A DNA stretch of 6,266 nucleotides from JBBAFB01 sp041655595 (lineage in GTDB: Bacteria > Bacillota > DULZ01). Shown piece after piece: positions 1 to 5,967 of this stretch. Every line of letters starts with the position of its first letter. Position 1 is the stretch's first letter. A model generated the notes under the pieces. The model was not told the origin of the DNA. It saw nothing but the letters and a program-made list of their open reading frames with translations, and made no database searches. The stretch lies in NCBI GenBank assembly GCA_041655595.1, contig JBBAFB010000124.1:1-6266 (forward strand). The letters are read 5' to 3'. The position numbers were made by a program, and so were the translations under genes.

Positions 1-282
1 ATTAGCCTGAATGACCTGGCTAAAACAGATATTTTAAAACTGCTTCCCAAAAGCAAAAAGTTAATTATAGTTGGCTACGATGGCATGGATGCCAGCTTCG
101 GAGTACGGGCCTTGGTAACCATGGGCTACAATGCGGTAGCTTTAAAATATGGCCTGAGTTTTTGGAATGATGAGCTAGTACCGTCAACCTCGCCCCTTCA
201 TCCTGAACTGATCCCGGAGTATTTTGAATTAACGCCTCTAAACTACCTCCCGCCCAGCACCGGTCCTGCCGGCTGCGGCTAA
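1..282 (+). CDS. Rhodanese-like domain protein, 3' part only (gene starts before the window)
   Basis: The frame is open from base 1 to a TAA at 280-282, giving 93 residues; the 5' part is missing. The visible part matches the C-terminal half of a rhodanese fold: a leucine/lysine-rich helix, a strand (LIIVGYDGMDAS), a helix, then a strand and an L-K-Y-G-L-x-x-W segment like the usual L-x-G-G-x-x-W ending. Aligned with typical rhodanese loops (VVYCYTGQTAS), the catalytic cysteine position is glycine, so this domain probably cannot carry a persulfide. A Pro-rich tail follows and ends in Gly-Cys-Gly, the only cysteine visible. An ATG at 85 lies inside the conserved core without a ribosome binding site and is not the start. 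The next gene begins 40 bases downstream, so the two are probably co-transcribed. The rhodanese assignment rests on pattern only; other domains may lie upstream. Confidence 0.7.
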   Translation: MSLNDLAKTDILKLLPKSKKLIIVGYDGMDASFGVRALVTMGYNAVALKYGLSFWNDELVPSTSPLHPELIPEYFELTPLNYLPPSTGPAGCG

Positions 283-308
283 ATCGAAACATGATCGGGA
301 GATTAAAG

Positions 309-315
309 AAGGAGG
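309..315 (+). promoter_or_regulatory. Ribosome binding site of the molybdoenzyme gene
   Basis: AAGGAGG lies seven bases before the ATG at 323. It fixes the start directly ahead of a complete twin-arginine signal and indicates strong translation. Confidence 0.85.
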
Positions 316-322
316 AAAAAGA

Positions 323-2518
323 ATGAAAACTATTTCAAGGCGTTCCTTTTTAAAAATTACTGCTGCAACCGGGGCGGCCATTGCGGCCTCAGCAGGATCC
401 GTCAAGGATTTTAAAGCCTTTGCAGAGGAAATAGAGGACACGGAAGTAACCAAGATACCTTCATTGTGTAATGGCTGTTCCAGCTACTGCGGAGTTTGGG
501 CCTATGTTAAAAACGGCCGTCTTTGGAAAATAGAGGGTAATGAAACCCACATGAAATCCAGGGGGAAAATCTGTGCCAGGGGCCATGGCGTAGCCTATAA
601 TATCTACGACCCAGGTAGGGTTTCTCAACCAATGAAGCGTGTTAGCGATAACAATTTCCAGCCTATCACCTGGGAGCAAGCCTTCCAGGAAATTGGCGGT
701 AAGATGAAGGACATCGTGGAGGAACATGGTGGAGACAAGGTAGTCTGGGCCACCCATGGCGGAAAAGAATCCTATGCCCAAAAGTTTTTAGATGTGCTGG
801 GCTCGGATAATTATATTACCCATTATGCAACCTGCTTCACCGCCAAAACCAATATTTGGGATAAGATGTGCGGCGGCATGTTTAATCCGGATTTTGATCA
901 AGCCAAATATATAGTTTGTGCCGGCAGAAATTATGCAGGTGGAGTTATGCCGGCCGCCATGAAGCGTATTTCCAGGGCCAAGGCGGAAGGAACAAAACTG
1001 ATTGTTGTTGATCCCAGGTTTTGTGAACTAGCCACAGTGGCGGATGAATGGATACCCATTCGGCCGGGCACCGATCTGGCTCTCTTTTTGGGAATAGCCC
1101 ACACCCTAGTAAGCGAAAATTTATACAATTACAATTTCATTGAAAAATATACCTACGCCTTTGATGAGTTCTGGAAATATAATCGGGATTTTGACGCGGA
1201 AAAGGCCGCCGAAATTACAGGTATTCCGGCAGATAAAATCAGAGAACTGGCAAGGGGCTTAGCTCAAAATGCGCCCCAGGCTTTTCTGGACCCCGGATAC
1301 CACGGTTTATATGCCCATTACCAAAATTCTAACGAAACAGCTATGGCTAATATAGTGGTTAATGCCCTCTTGGGTAATTTCTGGCAGGATGGAGGTTTAT
1401 TCCCTGCTGCCAGCACAACTTTCGGGCAAGTTGAGGAAACCTATTACGGTTCAAAAGCCGCTAAAGGTTCCCGGGCAGACGGTGCCGGAGTTTCCAGAGA
1501 ATACCCCTTGGTAGAACCGAGCAGGGGCATACCCCAAAGAATCCCAGACATGATTGAAAAGGGTCGGGCCAAGATTGTGTTTTTCTACTCCTACAACCCG
1601 CTGCGCTCAGCCCCTGAACCAGAATACCAGAAAAAAATTAAAAATGCTGATTTGGTGGTCAGTATCCCCTATGATTGGAATGAGACTTCCCTATACACGG
1701 CGGATTATATTCTGCCGGAAACCCACTACTTGGAAAGGACGGAGCATCCAAAGGTCATTAACGGCAATATCTATTGGCCTTCGGCTCAGATTGCCACGCG
1801 CTTTAAGGCTTTGACCGCAGCCACAAGCACCTTGCCTTTATTGGAAATCTTACAAGGGATTACCACCGCTTACGGAATTGAAAACCTGTACGGTTTTACC
1901 GTGGAGGAAGAACTGGAGGCGGCACTGGCACCCCACGGCATTAGCCCGGACACCTTGAAAGAAAAGGGCTGTCTTGAACTGTTGCCCTCCGTCACGGCAA
2001 AGGAGGAAGGCTTAAGCTTCAACACCTTTACCAAAAAAATAGAATTCAGCATTGGGGCCTGGAAAATGGAGGGGCTTTTAGGGGTACCTACCTGGGTGCC
2101 GCCCCTAGTGGAACCCAGGGAGGCAAACGAGTTCCGCCTTATCCACGGCAAGCAGCCCTGGCACTCACATATTATGACCACCAACAACCCCTATCTGATG
2201 GCAATTACAAAAGAGAAAAACGGGACATTTATGTGGATGAATGCCGACAGAGCAAAAGAGCTCAATATCTCCGAAGGCGAAACGGTAACTGTTAAAAGTG
2301 AGTTGGCAACTAAACAAGTACAGGTTCATGTTACCGAGGGGTTGCATCCCGAATGTGTCTGGCTGCCATCCACCTATGGTACCTTTTCCGAAAAGCTGGT
2401 CAATGGATACAATCAGGGCGTTAATTATAATGACTTTATCCCGGCCAGGGTAGATGAAAAAACGGGACATGTAATGGGACAGGAATGCATTGTTACTGTC
2501 AGCAAAGGAGGTAAATAA
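323..2518 (+). CDS. Tat-exported molybdopterin oxidoreductase, catalytic subunit (PhsA/PsrA-type thiosulfate/polysulfide reductase)
   Basis: This 731-residue protein belongs to the DMSO reductase superfamily and is complete. It starts with a Tat signal (SRRSFLK at 5-11, then an Ala-rich stretch and a likely cleavage after AFA at 32-34), so it works outside the cytoplasmic membrane. Cysteines 49, 52, 56 and 84 (C-x2-C-x3-C-x27-C) form the N-terminal [4Fe-4S] site. Cys171, in T-H-Y-A-T-C, sits where PsrA/PhsA enzymes have the molybdenum ligand. The motif ADYILPETHYLERTEHP near 460 and a C-terminal molybdopterin dinucleotide-binding domain (about 610-725) are typical of the family. Length is close to PhsA and far below ArrA arsenate reductases. 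The FeS subunit, cytochrome b and chaperone genes follow directly, and rhodanese genes flank the cluster, favouring reduction of thiosulfate or polysulfide with quinol electrons. Sulfur, tetrathionate or selenate reductase remain possible. The family is secure; the substrate is inferred. Confidence 0.93.
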   Translation: MKTISRRSFLKITAATGAAIAASAGSVKDFKAFAEEIEDTEVTKIPSLCNGCSSYCGVWAYVKNGRLWKIEGNETHMKSRGKICARGHGVAYNIYDPGRVSQPMKRVSDNNFQPITWEQAFQEIGGKMKDIVEEHGGDKVVWATHGGKESYAQKFLDVLGSDNYITHYATCFTAKTNIWDKMCGGMFNPDFDQAKYIVCAGRNYAGGVMPAAMKRISRAKAEGTKLIVVDPRFCELATVADEWIPIRPGTDLALFLGIAHTLVSENLYNYNFIEKYTYAFDEFWKYNRDFDAEKAAEITGIPADKIRELARGLAQNAPQAFLDPGYHGLYAHYQNSNETAMANIVVNALLGNFWQDGGLFPAASTTFGQVEETYYGSKAAKGSRADGAGVSREYPLVEPSRGIPQRIPDMIEKGRAKIVFFYSYNPLRSAPEPEYQKKIKNADLVVSIPYDWNETSLYTADYILPETHYLERTEHPKVINGNIYWPSAQIATRFKALTAATSTLPLLEILQGITTAYGIENLYGFTVEEELEAALAPHGISPDTLKEKGCLELLPSVTAKEEGLSFNTFTKKIEFSIGAWKMEGLLGVPTWVPPLVEPREANEFRLIHGKQPWHSHIMTTNNPYLMAITKEKNGTFMWMNADRAKELNISEGETVTVKSELATKQVQVHVTEGLHPECVWLPSTYGTFSEKLVNGYNQGVNYNDFIPARVDEKTGHVMGQECIVTVSKGGK
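2504..2512 (+). promoter_or_regulatory. Ribosome binding site of the FeS subunit, inside the end of the upstream gene
   Basis: AAAGGAGGT lies eight bases before the ATG at 2521. It is made from the last codons of the molybdoenzyme gene, whose stop is two bases before the next start, so the two subunits are likely translationally coupled. Confidence 0.85.
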
Positions 2519-2520
2519 AA

Positions 2521-3225
2521 ATGGCCAAATACGGAATGCTCATTGACCCTAACAGATGCACCGGCTGCAATGCCTGCCGCATTGCCTGTCAAATGCAGTG
2601 GTCTTTAGAACCTGAACTGAATTTTAATTGGCTAGAGGAACATCTGGAAGGCAAATATCCTAACCTGAAAAGGGTTATTGTTCCTATGCAATGCCAACAC
2701 TGTGATAACCCTCCTTGCCAAACCGTTTGTCCCACCGGTGCCACTTATAAAAGGGAGGATGGAGTGGTCCTAATTGATGCGGAAAAATGTATCGGTTGTA
2801 AATATTGTGTGTCTGCCTGCCCCTACGGAGCAAGGGTTATCAACGCAGCAGGAATACCGGAAAAATGCAGCTTTTGCGCCGTGCATGTTGCTAACGGCAG
2901 CACCCCGGCCTGCGTTTCCACCTGTATGAGTGAGGTGCGTGTTTTTGGTGATGTATCGGACCCCAATAGTGAAATCTCCAGGCAAATTGCCACCCTAGGA
3001 GCTGTTAACATTAAAGGCACCAGCATGTACTATGTTCCCCCAAGGGAAATGGGCATGGATGTTTTGCCCCCTGAATGCGTTAACCCGACCTATCTGGGTG
3101 TCTTAAAAAATATCAGTCAACCTGCCAGCAAAGGGATTTTAGGCTTAGCTGCGGCGGCCATTGCCACCGGGATAGTTACGAATAAAATCATAGAAAGGAG
3201 CAGCAAAAATGACGAAACAAATTAA
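2521..3225 (+). CDS. Four-cluster [4Fe-4S] electron-transfer subunit with C-terminal membrane helix (PhsB/FdnH-like)
   Basis: The 234-residue protein carries electrons between the membrane cytochrome and the molybdenum subunit. Sixteen cysteines fall in four groups: 13/16/19/23, 58/61/66/70, 90/93/96/100 and 116/119/131/135. The last two groups contain the family's C-x2-C-x2-C-x3-C-P and C-x2-C-x11-C-x3-C spacing. All cluster ligands appear intact. There is no signal peptide, which fits export together with the Tat-bearing catalytic subunit. Residues 205-221 are hydrophobic and Ala-rich, flanked by lysines, and look like one membrane-anchoring helix as in FdnH of formate dehydrogenase N; many PsrB/DmsB-type subunits lack it. 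It follows the catalytic gene by two bases and overlaps the cytochrome gene by 17 bases, so the three subunits are expressed as a unit. Confidence 0.93.
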   Translation: MAKYGMLIDPNRCTGCNACRIACQMQWSLEPELNFNWLEEHLEGKYPNLKRVIVPMQCQHCDNPPCQTVCPTGATYKREDGVVLIDAEKCIGCKYCVSACPYGARVINAAGIPEKCSFCAVHVANGSTPACVSTCMSEVRVFGDVSDPNSEISRQIATLGAVNIKGTSMYYVPPREMGMDVLPPECVNPTYLGVLKNISQPASKGILGLAAAAIATGIVTNKIIERSSKNDETN

Positions 3226-3928
3226 AAACAACAAAATTTTGCGTTTCAGCCTTGGCTCACGGCTGGGCCACGGAGTACAAGCAATTTCGTTTACATTATT
3301 ATTGATTACCGGTTCATCCTTAGTTTTCAAAAGCTATGGTGCCCTAATCGGGCCCGGCGGGTTAAAGTTGTTTTCCCAACTCCATCACATACTGGCCTAT
3401 GTCTTGACCTTCGGGCCGATCTTGCTGTTGATACTTTTTTCTTGGGATAATGTAAAACGCTGGATCTATGACTGCATCCATTGGACTGAGTCAGATGTTA
3501 AATTTGTAGCGGCTTTTCCAAAAATATTTTTTGGTCTCCGGGCGGACACACCCAAACAAGGAAAGTTCAACGGAGGGGAAAAAATTAATTCTATTTTGCA
3601 AATCCTGGGCACTATTGTCATCGGGATTAGCGGTTGGATTATGCTACTGGGTTTGTTTTCACCTGCTGTTGCCGGCTGGGCCCACATTATTCACTCCTTT
3701 GCCGCACTGGTGTTAAGCGGGGTAGTAGCAGCCCACGCTTATCTGGCCTTGATCCACCCCGGCTCCAAGGAAAGTATTAATGGCATGCTGAGCGGTTATG
3801 TTGATTTAGACTGGGCCGCGGACCACCACGCCCTCTGGGTTGAGGAAGTAATGAACGAAGCTGTAGCCCCGCTGCCCGCACCGGCAAAGGTGAAAATAAA
3901 AGCTGTTGGGGAAACAGTCAATGTCTAG
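3209..3928 (+). CDS. Cytochrome b membrane subunit (FdnI/PhsC family)
   Basis: This 239-residue membrane protein should anchor the complex and oxidise menaquinol. Four hydrophobic segments are visible at about 22-40, 60-78, 127-150 and 160-183. Histidines 21 (S-R-L-G-H), 59, 162 and 176 line up with the four haem b ligands of FdnI, and the last pair keeps the same 14-residue spacing. F-N-G-G-E-K before helix three and G-S-x-x-x-x-I-N-G-M-L-S-G-Y-V after helix four are also FdnI-like. The start ATG has AAAGGAG at 3194-3200, eight bases upstream, and overlaps the end of the FeS subunit. The use of a haem cytochrome rather than the haem-free NrfD/PsrC anchor places the complex with PhsABC and formate dehydrogenase N. 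A short Pro/Ala-rich C-terminal tail follows the last conserved segment. Confidence 0.92.
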   Translation: MTKQIKNNKILRFSLGSRLGHGVQAISFTLLLITGSSLVFKSYGALIGPGGLKLFSQLHHILAYVLTFGPILLLILFSWDNVKRWIYDCIHWTESDVKFVAAFPKIFFGLRADTPKQGKFNGGEKINSILQILGTIVIGISGWIMLLGLFSPAVAGWAHIIHSFAALVLSGVVAAHAYLALIHPGSKESINGMLSGYVDLDWAADHHALWVEEVMNEAVAPLPAPAKVKIKAVGETVNV

Positions 3929-4568
3929 TAAAACTAGACAGGAGTTCCGGGATTCTTTTTCGGGCCCCAATAACAATTATGCCGAACTACTGCAATTATT
4001 TGCCGAGCTCTTCAAATTCCCGGAGAGAAACTTCTATGAAAGCATTAAAAGTGGTGGTTTTGATAAGGAAGTCAAAAGACTGAGTCATCTGGCGGGCAAG
4101 CCATTAAATACAGATTTTCACGCAATTGCAAAGGGCTTTAATAATTTTCTTGAGGATTACAATAACTGCTTTTTGGGTAAGAAACAACCCTTTGCACCGC
4201 CGGTGGAATCGGTTTATAAGGTTTGGACCAGAGACCAAAGCTACCGACTGCCCCATAAGAATCAAACAGGATATTTGATGGGAGATTCGGCCCTTCATAT
4301 TAAGTACCTGTTAGAAACCTTGGCCCTGGAAATACCAAAGGAATATGAAGGAATGCCCGACCACTTAACAATCCTACTGGAGATTTACGCCTTTCTCAAC
4401 CAAGAAGGGATGGGGCAAGAAGCCGATGATTTTCTGGGGGACCATTTTGATTGGCTACCGGCCCTTTCAGAAGCATTGGCCAAAGTGGAAAACTCGGACT
4501 TCTATCTTTATGCGGTTTTACAGCTACAACAACTATTGGGTATTAGCCCACCTATCAATATAAATTAA
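3921..4568 (+). CDS. TorD/DmsD-family molybdoenzyme assembly chaperone
   Basis: The 215-residue cytoplasmic protein probably binds the Tat signal of the molybdoenzyme and helps insert the cofactor before export. Family marks are Y-N-N-C-F-L-G followed by A-P-P-V-E-S-V-Y (80-99) and M-P-D-H-L-T-I-L-L-E-I-Y-A-F-L (145-159), matching the family's PP-x-x-S-x-Y and PDHL-x-x-x-LE motifs. It is all-helical by appearance and has no export signal. I chose the ATG at 3921, which overlaps the cytochrome gene by eight bases and has GGGG nine bases before it. An in-frame TTG at 3906 would add five residues but has only a distant AAAGGTG. The ribosome binding site is weak, so coupling to the upstream gene is likely. 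The chaperone's place in the operon supports a dedicated partner role. Confidence 0.88.
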   Translation: MSSKTRQEFRDSFSGPNNNYAELLQLFAELFKFPERNFYESIKSGGFDKEVKRLSHLAGKPLNTDFHAIAKGFNNFLEDYNNCFLGKKQPFAPPVESVYKVWTRDQSYRLPHKNQTGYLMGDSALHIKYLLETLALEIPKEYEGMPDHLTILLEIYAFLNQEGMGQEADDFLGDHFDWLPALSEALAKVENSDFYLYAVLQLQQLLGISPPININ

Positions 4569-4588
4569 CTTTCTAAGTTAATTTATAT
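4558..4588 (+). repeat. Perfect 12-bp inverted repeat with 7-base spacer
   Basis: The arms at 4558-4569 (ATATAAATTAAC) and 4577-4588 (GTTAATTTATAT) are exact reverse complements around TTTCTAA. The left arm contains the stop codon of the chaperone gene. The stem is almost all A/T and is followed by A residues, not T residues, so it does not look like an intrinsic terminator. It overlaps a possible promoter, which suggests a dimeric-regulator operator, or an RNA stem that marks a processing boundary. The sequence match is certain; the function is open. Confidence 0.8.
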
Positions 4589-4593
4589 ATAAA
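4565..4593 (+). promoter_or_regulatory. Possible sigma-A-type promoter for the rhodanese lipoprotein
   Basis: TTAACT at 4565-4570 (four of six matches to TTGACA) and TATAAA at 4588-4593 (five of six to TATAAT) are 17 bases apart. Transcription would begin near 4600, only a few bases before the ribosome binding site, giving a very short leader. Such A/T-rich DNA produces chance matches, so the lipoprotein gene may instead be read through from the operon. Confidence 0.3.
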
Positions 4594-4602
4594 AAACACC
4601 CT

Positions 4603-4609
4603 AAGGAGG
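4603..4609 (+). promoter_or_regulatory. Ribosome binding site of the lipoprotein gene
   Basis: AAGGAGG is eight bases before the ATG at 4618. A second ATG follows directly at 4621, so the protein could start one residue later without functional effect. Confidence 0.8.
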
Positions 4610-4617
4610 CATATTAA

Positions 4618-5502
4618 ATGATGTTTAAAAGGTTTAGAATGTCCAAAACAACTACTCTTCTAATGGCTTTATTGCTGACTATTGCTTTATTGGCCGGTTG
4701 TTCTCAGCCAGCAGCAACACCGCCGGCTCCAGCACCAGCTCCGGCACCTGCTCCGGCACCTGCTCCTGAGCCTGCTCCCGCTCCCACCCCTGAACCCAGT
4801 GCCAGTCTACTGGAATGGGATGAGTGGAAGGCAAAAATGACCGGTACCATTAACAGCGACTACTACGTCATTGACCTCCGCACACCAGATGAAATAAAAA
4901 TGGAAAAAGCATTGGAAGGCTCTATCAATATAGATGCCAACGAAACCTTATCTAAAGGTGAACTAGACATTATTGATGAAAAACTAGCAATGGTACCAAA
5001 GGATGCCGTTTTGCTGATACACTGTAAATCCGGCGGACGAGTAAAAGCCAATATGGCCAAATTTACCGAAAAAGGCTTTACAAATGTTTTTGGACTGGAT
5101 GGCTGGACTGCCTTTGACGGTAAAGGTTATATCGGGGCAGCCAAAATAACCGCCAACTCGGAACAGTTAAAGCCGGAAGCTTGGCAAGCTAAAATGGTAG
5201 GAGAAATCGGCAAGGATTATTATGTAGTTGACGTACGCGATAAGAGCGAATATGATGCAGGACATATCAAAGGGGCCCTTAATTTCGGGGTGAGGGATCA
5301 ACTGACTGTTGATCACAAGGCGACTATGGAAGCCTTTTCAAAGGCAATCCCCGACAAGGGAGCTTTGGTGCTGGTCCACTGTGCGGTTGGCAAAAGAGCT
5401 AAGGTAGCCCAAGCTCACTTTAAGGCAGACGGTTATAGTCAGGTTATTATCTTAGACAACAATATCAGCATTGATAAAGATGGCAATGTTAAATTTGAAT
5501 GA
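4618..5502 (+). CDS. Surface lipoprotein with two tandem rhodanese domains
   Basis: The 294-residue protein has a basic N-terminus, a hydrophobic stretch and a lipobox L-A-G-C with Cys28 as lipid site, so it should be anchored to the outer face of the membrane. Residues 31-60 are a Pro/Ala/Glu spacer. Domain 1 (about 64-175) has D-L-R at 86-88 and the loop H-C-K-S-G-G-R with Cys136. Domain 2 (about 183-294) has D-V-R at 205-207, A-G-H-I-K-G-A and H-C-A-V-G-K-R with Cys255. Both loops fit C-x-x-G-x-R of PspE-like rhodaneses and both cysteines are present. The domains begin alike (W-x-A-K-M-x-G, then D-Y-Y-V), so they arose by duplication. Domain 1 has lost the G-H-I motif; domain 2 lacks the usual G-G-x-x-W ending. 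The likely role is binding or transfer of sulfane sulfur for the neighbouring molybdoenzyme, as Sud does for polysulfide reductase in Wolinella. That role is inference; the domains are clear. Confidence 0.9.
   Translation: MMFKRFRMSKTTTLLMALLLTIALLAGCSQPAATPPAPAPAPAPAPAPAPEPAPAPTPEPSASLLEWDEWKAKMTGTINSDYYVIDLRTPDEIKMEKALEGSINIDANETLSKGELDIIDEKLAMVPKDAVLLIHCKSGGRVKANMAKFTEKGFTNVFGLDGWTAFDGKGYIGAAKITANSEQLKPEAWQAKMVGEIGKDYYVVDVRDKSEYDAGHIKGALNFGVRDQLTVDHKATMEAFSKAIPDKGALVLVHCAVGKRAKVAQAHFKADGYSQVIILDNNISIDKDGNVKFE
4726..4761 (+). repeat. 12-bp tandem repeat encoding the Pro/Ala linker
   Basis: Three in-frame 12-bp units lie head to tail. The second and third are identical (GCTCCGGCACCT) and the first differs at two bases. 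More degenerate Ala-Pro/Glu-Pro codons run on to 4797. Each unit adds Ala-Pro-Ala-Pro, so copy changes would alter linker length without shifting the frame. Confidence 0.8.
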
Positions 5503-5557
5503 GGCAAAATAGCAATTTCAGGGTGAAACCATAGTATTTTACCTTCCTTTCATCATA
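5503..5557. other. Short intergenic stretch after the lipoprotein gene
   Basis: No coding frame is seen here. A weak hairpin is possible between 5520-5528 and 5537-5545, with two G-U pairs and no T run after it; it may be chance. The stronger hairpin just downstream is the more likely transcription end. Confidence 0.4.
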
Positions 5558-5596
5558 AAAAGAGAGGCCCTTCCTGAGCAAGAGGGCTTCTCTTTT
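5558..5596. terminator. Intrinsic terminator between convergent operons, probably bidirectional
   Basis: The arms at 5558-5571 and 5583-5596 form a 14-bp stem with one G-U pair and an 11-base loop. The core GGCCCT/AGGGCT is GC-rich, and the outer four pairs are A-T, giving T4 at the end on the plus strand and T5 on the minus strand. It lies 55 bases after the lipoprotein stop and 79 bases after the ferredoxin stop on the opposite strand, so it can serve both units. Confidence 0.85.
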
Positions 5597-5675
5597 AAAT
5601 TTGGAACCAACTCCGATTCTCCGTCGGCCGCCAAAGACCATGCCTATGGCACAGTTAAGACATTAAAAACAGCCA

Positions 5676-5954
5676 TCACCCGGCGTCTCCAGTTTGCCCA
5701 CTATCCGGCTTGATTTTATCAATCAGGATTGCACAATCGGGACAAAAAAACTGACAAAGCTTGCACGCAATACAGGGTTCCCCATGTCCCGGCTCCACCG
5801 TTGAGGTACCAAAGACTCCTAAGGTATCTGCCCAGCCAATGGTTTTAACAGGACATTTTTCGATACATAGACCGCAACCCTTACACAAGGCAGGGAACAG
5901 ATAAAAGATTCCCACCCCGTCTTCGTAAACAATAGGTTTAAAAGCAACCGACAT
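5676..5954 (-). CDS. 2x[4Fe-4S] ferredoxin, delta-like subunit of a 2-oxoacid:ferredoxin oxidoreductase (KorD-like)
   Basis: The 92-residue protein has two cluster motifs: cysteines 24/27/30/34 (C-K-G-C-G-L-C then C-P-V-K) and 61/64/67/71 (C-I-A-C-K-L-C then C-P-D-C). The C-P-D-x-A-I ending of the second motif resembles KorD of 2-oxoglutarate oxidoreductases. Cys74 is an extra cysteine where KorD proteins commonly have Phe. The ATG at 5954 is chosen because AGGAGG lies seven bases before it; a longer frame from 5987 would overlap the upstream gene and has no such site. It follows the gamma subunit gene by 11 bases, so it is probably the electron-accepting subunit of the same enzyme. The KorD assignment is by motif and context; PorD or VorD types cannot be excluded. 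Confidence 0.85.
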   Translation of the reverse strand: MSVAFKPIVYEDGVGIFYLFPALCKGCGLCIEKCPVKTIGWADTLGVFGTSTVEPGHGEPCIACKLCQFFCPDCAILIDKIKPDSGQTGDAG

Positions 5955-5960
5955 AATCCT

Positions 5961-5967
5961 TCCTCCT
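5961..5967 (-). promoter_or_regulatory. Ribosome binding site deciding the ferredoxin start
   Basis: Read on the minus strand this is AGGAGGA, overlapping the TAG stop of the gamma subunit. It places the ferredoxin start at 5954 rather than at the upstream ATG at 5987, and suggests translational coupling. Confidence 0.85.

Noticed and set aside
85..282. A separate small plus-strand gene starting at the ATG at 85
   Set aside because: The same frame is open from base 1, the ATG sits within the rhodanese core and no ribosome binding site precedes it; it is part of the truncated gene.
833..835. Selenocysteine at the molybdenum ligand
   Set aside because: The codon is TGC, ordinary cysteine, and there is no in-frame TGA in the gene.
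1870..2470. Minus-strand open frames of about 100 codons within the molybdoenzyme gene
   Set aside because: They lie opposite a long conserved gene, have low-complexity Ser/Phe-rich translations, no recognisable domain and no ribosome binding site.
3906..3920. TTG start giving a chaperone five residues longer
   Set aside because: The ATG at 3921 has a closer purine-rich site, and the added residues carry no family feature.
4558..4596. Terminator between the chaperone and lipoprotein genes
   Set aside because: The stem is nearly all A/T and is followed by a run of A, not T, on the plus strand; no minus-strand gene ends here.
5520..5545. Second terminator hairpin after the lipoprotein gene
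   Set aside because: Only nine pairs with two G-U, and no T run follows; the hairpin at 5558-5596 is much stronger.
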